From positions 1 through 25,959 of the forward strand of contig JBGPOB010000006.1 of NCBI GenBank assembly GCA_041487815.1: 25,959 nucleotides of DNA, in the 5' to 3' direction. The DNA is from CANJBX01 sp041487815. Lineage in GTDB: Bacteria > Pseudomonadota > Alphaproteobacteria > Rhizobiales > Xanthobacteraceae. Positions 1-9,386 of the stretch are shown here, in pieces. The first letter of the stretch is position 1, and each line of letters opens with the position of its first letter. The translations under genes and the position numbers were made by a program. The notes under the pieces are model-generated. The model worked only from the letters and a program-made list of their open reading frames with translations, was not told the origin of the DNA and did not search any database.

Positions 1-206
1 AGGCAGGCTTCCTCGATGACGATTCCCAGTTCCTCCTTCAGTTCGCGTATCAGCGTTTCTTCCGGTCGCTCCCCGGCTTCGACCTTGCCGCCGGGAAATT
101 CCCAAAGTCCCGCCATCGGGCGGCCCTTCGGGCGTTGTGCGATCAGCACTCTGCCGTCGGGGTCGATGAGCGCGCAGGCGGAAACCAGCAGGACGTTTGC
201 GCTCAC
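1..206 (-). CDS. mutT: NUDIX hydrolase, MutT type (3' end outside window)
   Basis: Probable 8-oxo-dGTP diphosphatase, which clears oxidised nucleotides from the pool before they are misincorporated. About 68 codons are visible and the C-terminus lies beyond base 1. The Nudix box is complete: G40-x5-E46-x7-R54-E55-x2-E58-E59-x-G61, preceded by the WEFPGG segment (35-40) typical of MutT. The start is GTG at 206; GGGAG lies about eight bases upstream and an in-frame TAG lies just above it, so no longer start is available. It is the last visible gene of a leftward series parvulin PPIase, argJ, mutT, and is separated from argJ by 192 bases containing a palindromic repeat. A MutT/thiamine-phosphate-synthase fusion cannot be excluded because the 3' part is missing. 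Confidence 0.88.
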   Translation of the reverse strand, partial: MSANVLLVSACALIDPDGRVLIAQRPKGRPMAGLWEFPGGKVEAGERPEETLIRELKEELGIVIEEAC

Positions 207-354
207 GGCGCCGTCTCCCAGACTAAGAAGCGGATAGTAAATGTCGGATCAATCTGATGTCGTAATTGGATACCGTTTGGCGCCTGGTTAACAATTCATT
301 AGGCTGGATCGTTGCGGACGGAGACGAACTGGCAACCCGACGAGCTGAAATGGT

Positions 355-397
355 GCATGATCCTGTTCGAAAATTCTGCAACTTTTCGGGATCATGC
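355..397. repeat. Palindromic intergenic repeat, family A copy 1
   Basis: A nine-base inverted repeat (GCATGATCC at 355-363, GGATCATGC at 389-397) encloses a second pair, CGAAAA and TTTTCG. It ends one base beyond the argJ stop codon, so on the leftward transcript it forms a hairpin directly after argJ and could help stop or stabilise the mRNA. A close relative lies at 6305-6347, sharing the TCTGCAACTTTTC core and the GGATCATGC arm. Confidence 0.75.
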
Positions 398-398
398 C

Positions 399-1640
399 CT
401 AGCTCCGGTAGTCGCCGTTGATGGCGACGTATTCCTTGGTCAGGTCGCAGGTCAGCACGCGATCGCGGCCCTTGCCGATGCCGAGCGCGACCTTGAGCGT
501 GATGACAGGTTTCTTCATCGCCGCCGACACGGCCGCCTCGTCATAGCCGGGATCGCGCGCGCCTTTGTGGGCGACGCGGATGCCGCCAAACCAGATCGCG
601 AGCTTGTCGCGATCGGCGGGCTCGCCGGCCTTGCCGACGGCCATGACCACGCGCCCCCAGTTGGCGTCCTCTCCGGCAATCGCCGTCTTCACCAGCGGCG
701 AATTGGCGATCGAGCGCGCGATGGCGCGCGCGGAAGCCTTCGACACGGCGCCCTCGACGATCACTTCGACGAGTTTGCGAGCCCCTTCGCCGTCGCGCGC
801 AATCTGCTCGGCAAGGTCGGCGAGCACGCCATGGAATGCCTTCGCAAATGCTTTCAGGCGCAGGTCGCCGGCGCGCGCGATCTTCGGCGCGCCAGCCGCC
901 GCGGCGGCGCCGGTCGCAAACACGAGCAGGGTGTCCGATGTGGAAGTATCTCCATCCACGGTCACCGCGTTGAGGGTGTCATCGACGCATTGTCTGAGCA
1001 GCCCCTGCAACGCCGCCTGGGTCAGGGGCGCATCGGTGAATACAAACGCCAGCATGGTCGCCATATCCGGCGCGATCATGCCCGCGCCCTTGGCGATGCC
1101 ATTGATGGTCACGGTCGCCTTGCCGAGCTTTGCCGTCGCAGTCGCGAGCTTCGGAAACGTGTCCGTGGTCATGATCGCCTTGGCGGCCGCAAGCCAGTAG
1201 TCGGCGCGGGCGTCGGCCACAAGGCCGTCCATGACGCCGTTGAATTGGCTGGCGTTGAGCGGCTCGCCGATGACGCCGGTGGAGGCCAGAAAAACCTCGT
1301 TCGGCCGGCAGCCGGCGGCCTTTGAAGCAAGCCGCGCGGTGAATTCCGTCGTGGCGCGGCCGCTCTTGCCGGTAAACGCATTGGCGTTGCCGGAATTGAC
1401 CACCAGCGCGCGCGCGACACCCCGCGGGAGCTTCGCGCGGCACCAGTCGACCGGTGCCGACGGGCATTTCGATTTCGTCAGCACGCCGGCAATTGATGTT
1501 CCGGGATCGAACAGCGCCAGCAGCACATCGGTGCGGCCCGCATACTTGATGCCGGCGGCGGCGGTCGCCAGCCGGACGCCGGCAATTGCCGGCATATGGG
1601 GGACGGTTTTGGGGGCGAGGGGGGAAACTTGGGTGGACAT
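399..1640 (-). CDS. argJ: Bifunctional ornithine acetyltransferase / N-acetylglutamate synthase
   Basis: ArgJ recycles the acetyl group from N-acetylornithine to glutamate in the cyclic arginine pathway, and in bifunctional forms also makes N-acetylglutamate from acetyl-CoA. The protein has 413 residues, normal for the family. The self-cleavage motif KGAGMIAPDMATML spans residues 184-197; Thr195 is the expected nucleophile that becomes the N-terminus of the beta chain. The C-terminus ends in the conserved YVAINGDYRS. Start is ATG at 1640; the ribosome binding site is weak. It sits between the parvulin gene (128 bases upstream) and mutT on the same strand. Whether it is mono- or bifunctional cannot be decided from sequence alone. 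Confidence 0.96.
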   Translation of the reverse strand: MSTQVSPLAPKTVPHMPAIAGVRLATAAAGIKYAGRTDVLLALFDPGTSIAGVLTKSKCPSAPVDWCRAKLPRGVARALVVNSGNANAFTGKSGRATTEFTARLASKAAGCRPNEVFLASTGVIGEPLNASQFNGVMDGLVADARADYWLAAAKAIMTTDTFPKLATATAKLGKATVTINGIAKGAGMIAPDMATMLAFVFTDAPLTQAALQGLLRQCVDDTLNAVTVDGDTSTSDTLLVFATGAAAAAGAPKIARAGDLRLKAFAKAFHGVLADLAEQIARDGEGARKLVEVIVEGAVSKASARAIARSIANSPLVKTAIAGEDANWGRVVMAVGKAGEPADRDKLAIWFGGIRVAHKGARDPGYDEAAVSAAMKKPVITLKVALGIGKGRDRVLTCDLTKEYVAINGDYRS

Positions 1641-1720
1641 TCGAGCAGCTCAACGTTCGTTTTTCGTCATCGGGCCGCGCGCGGTCGTGCGTCCTGGTGA
1701 GCGGGATGAGGAGGCGCATG

Positions 1721-1757
1721 CTCGCCTAGGCGAGGTCGCCGGGACAAGCCCGGCGAC
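1721..1757. repeat. Adjacent palindromes between the parvulin gene and argJ
   Basis: Two back-to-back palindromes lie in the 128-base gap. Bases 1721-1734 (CTCGCCTAGGCGAG) are a perfect 14-base palindrome. Bases 1735-1757 form a perfect nine-pair hairpin (GTCGCCGGG with CCCGGCGAC, loop ACAAG). They begin 11 bases after the parvulin stop on its transcript. There is no T-run after the stem, so this may be a REP-like element or mRNA 3'-end stabiliser rather than a classical terminator. Confidence 0.55.
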
Positions 1758-1768
1758 GACAGGATGCA

Positions 1769-2665
1769 TTATTTCTTTGTGGGCGCGTTCGCCGCCGGTG
1801 GCACGGCCGGCGGCGGGGCCGCCGCCGCCGCTGGCGCAGGCGCACTCGCGCGTTCGATCTTCGCGCTCGAGCGGAGCTTGGCGACGAGATCGCTCTGCGC
1901 CTTGCGCGCGACGAACGATTCGAGCTGGCCTCTGACCTGCTCAAACGCGGGCACCGGCTTTGTGCGGCGGTCTTCGACCTTGATGATGTGCCAACCGAAC
2001 TGCGATTTCACCGGATCGGAAACCTTGCCCTTTTCGAGCTTGAAGGCGGCTTCGGAAAATTCCGGCACCATCTGCTCCTTGGTGAAATAGCCGAGATCGC
2101 CGCCGCTCTCCTTGGCGCCGGGCTCGATCGATTTCTTCTTCGCGACCTCGGCGAAATCCGCGCCCCCCTTGATCTCCGCCGCGATGGCCTTGGCGTCGTC
2201 TTCCTTCTCGACCAGGATGTGGCGCGCGTGGACTTCTTCATCGGGCGTCATTTGCTTGACGGCGTCGTCGTAGACCTTGTGCATCGCCTCATCGGTCACG
2301 GCCTTCAGCGCAAGCTGCCGCAGCAACAGATCCATCAGCACCTTGCTCCGCATCATTGCAAAGCGGCGCTTGAAATCATCGGAGCCGCTCATGCCCTGCA
2401 GTTCCGCGTCCTGCGCGATCACGATCATGTCGATGAGATAGGCGGTCAGGTATTCGCGCTTGGCATCGCCGGTAACGCCCGCAGGCAGACTGCCGCCGAT
2501 GTCTTCCTCGGCGATCGCCAGATCGCTCTGGCGGATTTCGGCGCCATTGACCTTGGCGATCACGGGATCGGGCGCCTGCGCGCGCGCGGCGGCGGCCGAG
2601 CTGGCGAGGACGCATGCCGCGAACACGGCGCGGGCAAACGGCGTCAGTCGAGAGGACCAAAACAT
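1769..2665 (-). CDS. Periplasmic parvulin-type peptidyl-prolyl isomerase
   Basis: Foldase that probably speeds cis-trans isomerisation of X-Pro bonds in exported proteins. It has 298 residues: a signal peptide (hydrophobic 11-28, likely cut near A-R-A-Q-A31), a helical SurA/PrsA-like N-terminal part, and a PpiC/parvulin domain at about 145-232 with the family's HARHILV, SGGDLGYF and FGWHIIKV segments. The last 28 residues are an Ala/Pro-rich tail ending in KK. Start ATG at 2665 follows AAGGA at a good distance. It is divergent from secA, which suits a role in folding Sec substrates, and is followed by argJ on the same strand. A simple signal peptide seems more likely than a permanent membrane anchor. 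Confidence 0.92.
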   Translation of the reverse strand: MFWSSRLTPFARAVFAACVLASSAAAARAQAPDPVIAKVNGAEIRQSDLAIAEEDIGGSLPAGVTGDAKREYLTAYLIDMIVIAQDAELQGMSGSDDFKRRFAMMRSKVLMDLLLRQLALKAVTDEAMHKVYDDAVKQMTPDEEVHARHILVEKEDDAKAIAAEIKGGADFAEVAKKKSIEPGAKESGGDLGYFTKEQMVPEFSEAAFKLEKGKVSDPVKSQFGWHIIKVEDRRTKPVPAFEQVRGQLESFVARKAQSDLVAKLRSSAKIERASAPAPAAAAAPPPAVPPAANAPTKK

Positions 2666-2930
2666 GCAGAATCCTTATCGCGGGAACAAAGGCGGAAGTG
2701 GCGCGACACTCGCGCACCGCCCGCGACTTGGCAATCTCGAACTCGACTAATTTTAATCACGATCATGCGCCCGAAACTCATGCCGAAGACATCCAGCCAA
2801 GACCGGCGTCATGGTCGGCAAGGCGGCAATTGACAACCCCGGGACCCCCCCCTATCTCTCGCCGGAGTCACGGGCTTGCCGGGGCCCGGTCTTTGCGCCT
2901 CGTTTTAGCCCGAAAGAGCTTTTTGGGTGG

Positions 2931-3032
2931 CCAGTGTGCTGGATTTGAAGTTCCTGCCGTCATCGCGGCCGGCGCGCCGCAGGAACTTCAAATCCAAAAC
3001 CACACTGGAATCATAAAGTTGCTAATGTCGCG
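2931..3032 (-). repeat. Long inverted repeat, family C copy 1
   Basis: The arms GGATTTGAAGTTCCTGC and its near-mirror GCAGGAACTTCAAATCC pair around a GC-rich centre, with outer CCAGTGTG and CACACTGG. Read on the minus strand, it aligns over about 88 bases with 12216-12304, at roughly 80% identity by eye. The alignment extends past the palindrome into the flanking ATGATTC and CGACA blocks, so this is a dispersed element and not a chance hairpin. It lies about 125 bases before secA. Confidence 0.8.
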
Positions 3033-3040
3033 TTGATTCA

Positions 3041-3082
3041 AAAGTTCGCGTCAGGGCTTTGCTACGGGTTCTTGCGAACTTT
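3041..3082 (+). promoter_or_regulatory. Hairpin in the presumed secA leader
   Basis: AAAGTTCGC (3041-3049) pairs perfectly with GCGAACTTT (3074-3082) across a 24-base loop, ending 75 bases before the secA start. It is not part of the dispersed repeat next to it. It could be an RNA structure in the secA leader or a DNA operator. No secM-like upstream gene is visible. The function is a guess. Confidence 0.4.
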
Positions 3083-3157
3083 GCCATCGCGATGCTAGCC
3101 GGATAGCGAATTGCGACCGGCCGCGGGCCCGGCGTGTGGCGCAGAAAGGATCGCTGA

Positions 3158-5943
<2,786 letters not shown>

Positions 5944-5962
<19 letters not shown>

Positions 5963-6237
5963 GCGCTCGGTTGCCGCGCGCCGCCGGTACCTGCCTTCTG
6001 CGCCAAGCATTTGCGGAATGACCGGTCGCGCTTGAGGCGCCATTCCCGGCGCATGGCTTGGCGCCGCGTCGCATGCCGCTCGGAATACAACAGCATCCAC
6101 ACCCGTCCGCGCGTCGAGCGTGCGCCGGTGCCGGCATTGTGCTGGGCGAGACGCCGGTCAACGTCAGTCGTCCAGCCGACGTAGGTCAGGTGCCGGTCGT
6201 TGCTGGAACACCCAAGGACGTAGACAAAGCAAGCCAT
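5944..6237 (-). CDS. Small GIY-YIG nuclease domain protein (UPF0213/YhbQ-like)
   Basis: 97-residue stand-alone GIY-YIG domain. The signature is present in family form: VYVL near the N-terminus for GIY, YVG at 19-21 for YIG, then Arg in the DRRL segment and the catalytic-type Glu in RREW. The GARSTRGR and LKR stretches match the UPF0213 family. Relatives are small DNA nucleases of uncertain role, perhaps in repair. Start ATG at 6237 has a poor ribosome binding site. The gene overlaps the end of secA by 19 bases, tail to tail, so its C-terminus is encoded opposite the secA zinc motif. Confident as a gene, unsure of function. Confidence 0.85.
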
Positions 6238-6304
6238 TCAACTTTGCCTAGAGCACGGCTGATTCAGATGGTGTCACCTGGACCCGCTAACCTATTATTC
6301 TTGC

Positions 6305-6347
6305 GCATGATCGCATCGGAAAAATCTGCAACTTTTCCGGATCATGC
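6305..6347. repeat. Palindromic intergenic repeat, family A copy 2
   Basis: GCATGATC (6305-6312) pairs with GATCATGC (6340-6347), and GGAAAA (6318-6323) with TTTTCC (6333-6338). The centre and right arm nearly match 355-397. It lies between the start of the GIY-YIG gene and the end of the L,D-transpeptidase gene; the rest of that 182-base gap shows nothing else clear. Confidence 0.75.
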
Positions 6348-6419
6348 TTTAGGACCAATCAAAAATTATAGCTTGATCGCAACCGCGCTTTGGCGGCGTC
6401 AGCATAAAGAATGGGCTTG

Positions 6420-7907
6420 CTAGCGCGCAGCGCCCCAGCGGGCGTCGAAGGTTGAGGTCGGCAGCGGTGCGATCGCGCCGTTGATGATGCCGTTGGAGGT
6501 CGCTGGATTGGTCGCGGGTGCGGCGGGTGGCGGCGCCTCGGCGACGCGCTGCTGGCTGGCGGGCGTGGGCTTGGATGCGGCAACGGATTGCGCGGTACTT
6601 GCGGGCCGGAAGATCGTCGTTGCCTTCGGGCGCGGCGTGGGCACCGGCTCGGCGGTCGGCGGCGAAGCCGCATCGGCATTGCGCAGGCCGAGAAACTTGC
6701 CGACGCGCTCGAGCATGTTGGGCTCGCTCGCTGTTGGCGTCGTTGATCGAGCGCGCGTCGCGCCGCCATCGGATGCAGTCGCCGCCGAAGCGGTCGTCGA
6801 ATAGGACGCCGCTGTCACCACCGGCGCCTCAGTCGCGCCGACGCTCGCCGTGACGACGTCGGCTGGCTCGCCCGGCAGGCGCGGCGGATTGACGTTGTTA
6901 CCCATCGCGCCAGGCTGCGCGCCCACCACTTTGGCGTCGCTGAACATGCCTGCGAGCAGATTCTTCGGCTTGAGCTTGGCAAGGAAGGTCGGGTGCATGC
7001 CGCCGTCGGCGCCGGTGCGGATCGGGGCGGTCGGCGTGCCGCGCGCGACGTACTCCGCGTATTGGTGCGCGTCATCGGCCTCGCGCGCCTTGATCCGTTC
7101 CGCGACTTCGGGCGCCACCTGATAGGCGGGGCATCGCCCGCGCGCATTGAAATTCAACGGCGTTCCATTCGGGGAATCGGCGTCGAACACGTAGTGCTTG
7201 TCGCAAACATCGATCCGTGGCTCCTCGCGCGTCACTTCGAAATGATCGTAGCCGCGCTTGATCATGCGCCAGAACGCCAGGTGCGGCGAGTTACGGTGCC
7301 TGGCCATGTTGAGCGGCGTCATCCGGAATGGATAGGCCTGCACCTGAAACGACTTTTGGCCGCCCTGGAAGGAGTCGCGGCCGAGCGCGAAAATCTCGCC
7401 GATCTGCTCGTCGGTCATCGCATAGCAGCCGCGCGAGGAACAATCGCCGTGCACCATCAGGAACGCGCCGGTGCGGTCGTTGGCCTTGTCGTAGGCGTTG
7501 GGGAAGCCGAGGTTGAAGGCAAGATAGTAGTTGGAATTCGGATTCATCAGGCCGGGCGTGATCTGGTAGAAGCCCTCGGGCGCCTGGCGGTCGCCTTCCT
7601 TGATCTTCGGCCCCAGATCTCCCGACCAGCGACAGATCGGGTAGGTTTTGAGGTGGGCGAAGCCGCCGGTGGTGTCCTTCTTCCAGACTTCGAGTTCCGC
7701 CTCTTCCTTGAAGATACGCACGAGCATCGGCGATTCGGTTGGCATATTCTTGCGCTGAAGCTCCGTCAGCATGTCCTGCGACAGCGGCTTGAGCGCGCGG
7801 CCGGGAATCTCGCTCATGCCGTCGGTGTTGCAGCCGGCAAGCGCCAACGCTGCCACAATCGCAGCCGGCGCCATGAATGCGCGGATGGTACGCAGACTGC
7901 GGTTCAA
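6420..7907 (-). CDS. YafK/DpaA-like L,D-transpeptidase lipoprotein with Pro/Ala-rich tail
   Basis: Cell-wall enzyme of the YkuD (L,D-transpeptidase) superfamily, closest in style to E. coli YafK. From the chosen TTG start (7907) it has 495 residues. Residues 1-26 are a lipoprotein signal with lipobox L23-A-G-C26; residue 27 is Asn, so outer-membrane sorting is plausible. The catalytic segment H153-GDCSSRG-C161 follows, with Cys161 as nucleophile. The YkuD-like part runs to about residue 290, and the last 200 residues are low-complexity Ala/Pro/Thr. TTG is preferred because GGGGAG lies six bases upstream and it supplies the basic n-region; ATG at 7874 would leave the signal without positive charge. 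It could act as a transpeptidase or, like E. coli DpaA, release peptidoglycan-linked lipoprotein. Confidence 0.88.
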   Translation of the reverse strand: MNRSLRTIRAFMAPAAIVAALALAGCNTDGMSEIPGRALKPLSQDMLTELQRKNMPTESPMLVRIFKEEAELEVWKKDTTGGFAHLKTYPICRWSGDLGPKIKEGDRQAPEGFYQITPGLMNPNSNYYLAFNLGFPNAYDKANDRTGAFLMVHGDCSSRGCYAMTDEQIGEIFALGRDSFQGGQKSFQVQAYPFRMTPLNMARHRNSPHLAFWRMIKRGYDHFEVTREEPRIDVCDKHYVFDADSPNGTPLNFNARGRCPAYQVAPEVAERIKAREADDAHQYAEYVARGTPTAPIRTGADGGMHPTFLAKLKPKNLLAGMFSDAKVVGAQPGAMGNNVNPPRLPGEPADVVTASVGATEAPVVTAASYSTTASAATASDGGATRARSTTPTASEPNMLERVGKFLGLRNADAASPPTAEPVPTPRPKATTIFRPASTAQSVAASKPTPASQQRVAEAPPPAAPATNPATSNGIINGAIAPLPTSTFDARWGAAR

Positions 7908-7913
7908 GAAAGG

Positions 7914-7919
7914 CTCCCC
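7914..7919 (-). promoter_or_regulatory. Ribosome binding site supporting a TTG start
   Basis: On the minus strand GGGGAG is followed by six bases and then TTG at 7907. It is the only strong Shine-Dalgarno match near the lipoprotein signal and decides the start; ATG at 7874 has none comparable. Confidence 0.65.
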
Positions 7920-8119
7920 ACCGGATCCATAATCCCCGAACGTTGTCAGATCGTTATCCTTAAGATGTGGTCTAAGCAAGGCATCCCGCCGTGCTCCCCG
8001 AGCAGACCACGCGCATGGTGAACGAATGGTAAACCCTTGGCAAGGCTGGCGTCTTGGCCCCGGCCCGAAGCCCACCGCCGGATGCCCGGATCGAACGCCG
8101 TGACGCGCGTCTAATGATC

Positions 8120-9079
8120 CTATGCGAGGCCGCTGCGCCCGATGTTGAGGAACTTTTCGCGCCGCTGACGCCGCACGGTGTCGCGGCTCAGGCTGCGCAA
8201 TTCGCCGAGCGCCCTGTCGATGGCCTTGCCGGTCGCGGCGATGGCTGCCGCCGGATCGCGATGCGCGCCGCCGGACGGCTCCGGAATGATCTCGTCGACG
8301 ATGCCGAGCCGGGTCATGTCCTCGGCGGTAATCTTCATGCTGGTAGCGGCGTCCTGCGCCTTGGCGGTGTCGCGCCACAGGATTGAGGCTGCGCCTTCCG
8401 GCGAAATCACGCTGTAGATCGCGTGTTCGAGCATCAGCACGCGGTTTGCGGTCGCCAGCGCGATGGCGCCGCCGGAGCCGCCTTCGCCCAGCACCACCGC
8501 GACATTGGGAATACCGAGATTGAGACAGGTTTGCGTCGAACGCGCGATCGCTTCGGCCTGGCCGCGTTCTTCGGCGCCAATGCCCGGATAGGCGCCCGCC
8601 GTATCAACCAGGGCAATGACGGGAATGTCAAAACGGTCCGCCATTTCCATCAGCCGCACCGCCTTGCGATAGCCTTCAGGCCGCGCCATGCCGAAATTGT
8701 GCTTGAGGCGCGCCTCGGTGTTCGAACCCTTTTCGTGACCGATCAGGCACACGCTCTCGCCGTGGAAGCGGCCAAAGCCGCCGACGATGGCGTCGTCTTC
8801 GCCGAACTTACGATCCCCGGCGAGCGGCACGAACTCGGTCAGCAGGCCGGCGACGAAGTCGAGGCAGTGCGGCCGTTGCGGATGGCGCGCCACCTGCGTC
8901 TTCTGCCAGGGCGTCAGCGCCGCGTAGATTTCGACGAGCGCATCTGCCGCCTTGGCCTCGAGCCGGGCGATTTCCTCGCCGATCGCGGCCGAATCCCCGG
9001 TGTCAGTCAGCGCGCGCAGTTCTGCGACCTTGGCTTCGAGCTCGGCGACTGGCTTTTCAAAGTCTAGATAGCTGCGCAT
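8120..9079 (-). CDS. accA: Acetyl-CoA carboxylase carboxyltransferase subunit alpha
   Basis: With AccD it transfers the carboxyl group from carboxybiotin to acetyl-CoA, giving malonyl-CoA, the first committed step of fatty acid synthesis in the cytoplasm. The protein has 319 residues, the usual length. The coiled N-terminus (MRSYLDFEKPVAELEAKV) is typical, as are RPEGYRKAVRLM, the oxyanion-type VDTAGAYPGIGAEERGQ region and LGEGGSGGAIAL. Start ATG at 9079 has only a weak ribosome binding site. It is leftward and about 210 bases upstream of the L,D-transpeptidase gene. accD is not in this window, as is normal. Confidence 0.97.
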   Translation of the reverse strand: MRSYLDFEKPVAELEAKVAELRALTDTGDSAAIGEEIARLEAKAADALVEIYAALTPWQKTQVARHPQRPHCLDFVAGLLTEFVPLAGDRKFGEDDAIVGGFGRFHGESVCLIGHEKGSNTEARLKHNFGMARPEGYRKAVRLMEMADRFDIPVIALVDTAGAYPGIGAEERGQAEAIARSTQTCLNLGIPNVAVVLGEGGSGGAIALATANRVLMLEHAIYSVISPEGAASILWRDTAKAQDAATSMKITAEDMTRLGIVDEIIPEPSGGAHRDPAAAIAATGKAIDRALGELRSLSRDTVRRQRREKFLNIGRSGLA

Positions 9080-9136
9080 CGCTTAGAAAACAACGCGGAG
9101 CCCGCGCGGAAGTCAAGCAAGCAGCGCCGGCCTACG

Positions 9137-9249
9137 GAGCGCATTCAGCAAAAGTGAAATCCGGTTTTGCGTCCGAATGCGCTCTAACTTTATATTTGAC
9201 GCATTTTCTGACGGCGAACCGGTATCCACTTCGCCTGAAAATGCTCTAG
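9137..9249. repeat. Twin-hairpin repeat, family B copy 1
   Basis: Two hairpins in a row. The first pairs GAGCGCATTC (9137-9146) with GAATGCGCTC (9175-9184); the second pairs GCATTTTC (9201-9208) with GAAAATGC (9237-9244). The first loop holds CAGCAAAAGTG and CCGGTTTTG; the second holds GAACCGGTATCCACTT, which is nearly complementary to the first loop, so a single long fold is an alternative. A second copy with the same inner sequences but different stems is at 22710-22821. Confidence 0.8.
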
Positions 9250-9337
9250 GAATTCGACGGCGCGAGGCCTTTACGAACCGACCGGCAACCGCACTGACGC
9301 CGGCCGGCGGCGTAGTCGCTGCAACGCCCACGCAAAA

Positions 9338-9364
9338 ATGGCCGGGGCGATGCCCCGGCCATTG
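9338..9364 (-). terminator. Rho-independent terminator of the TadG-like gene
   Basis: A 12-pair stem (arms at 9338-9349 and 9353-9364, core GGCCGGGGC with GCCCCGGCC) has a three-base loop. On the minus strand it is followed by a run of T (the A-run at 9335-9339). It begins about 22 bases after the stop codon at 9387. Confidence 0.85.
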
Positions 9365-9386
9365 CGTGCAGCGATCTAGGCGCCGG

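Larger units (their letters stand above)
2666..3157. other. Divergent gap between the parvulin gene and secA
   Basis: This 492-base gap has no credible gene. It must hold the promoters of both divergent genes, but I could not pick a convincing -35/-10 pair. Contents that can be read are a run of eight C near 2840, the long inverted repeat at 2931-3032 and a hairpin at 3041-3082. The secA ribosome binding site AAAGGA lies at 3145-3150. Confidence 0.6.
9080..9386. other. Gap between accA and the TadG-like gene
   Basis: This 307-base gap carries no gene. It contains the twin-hairpin repeat at 9137-9249 and the terminator of the TadG-like gene at 9338-9364. The accA promoter should lie here; the repeat sits only about 60 bases before the accA start, so it may be in or next to that promoter. 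Confidence 0.6.

Noticed and set aside
16..237. Plus-strand 73-codon frame at the left edge
   Set aside because: It is the antisense of the clear Nudix box on the minus strand and is rich in Ser, Pro and Arg without a domain.
312..1325. Long plus-strand frames opposite argJ
   Set aside because: argJ on the minus strand has full motif support; the opposite frames are Arg/Ala-rich shadows.
6420..8378. Extension of the L,D-transpeptidase frame upstream to 8378
   Set aside because: The extra 157 codons run through the gap and into accA in another frame. The lipoprotein signal with GGGGAG and TTG at 7907 marks the true start.
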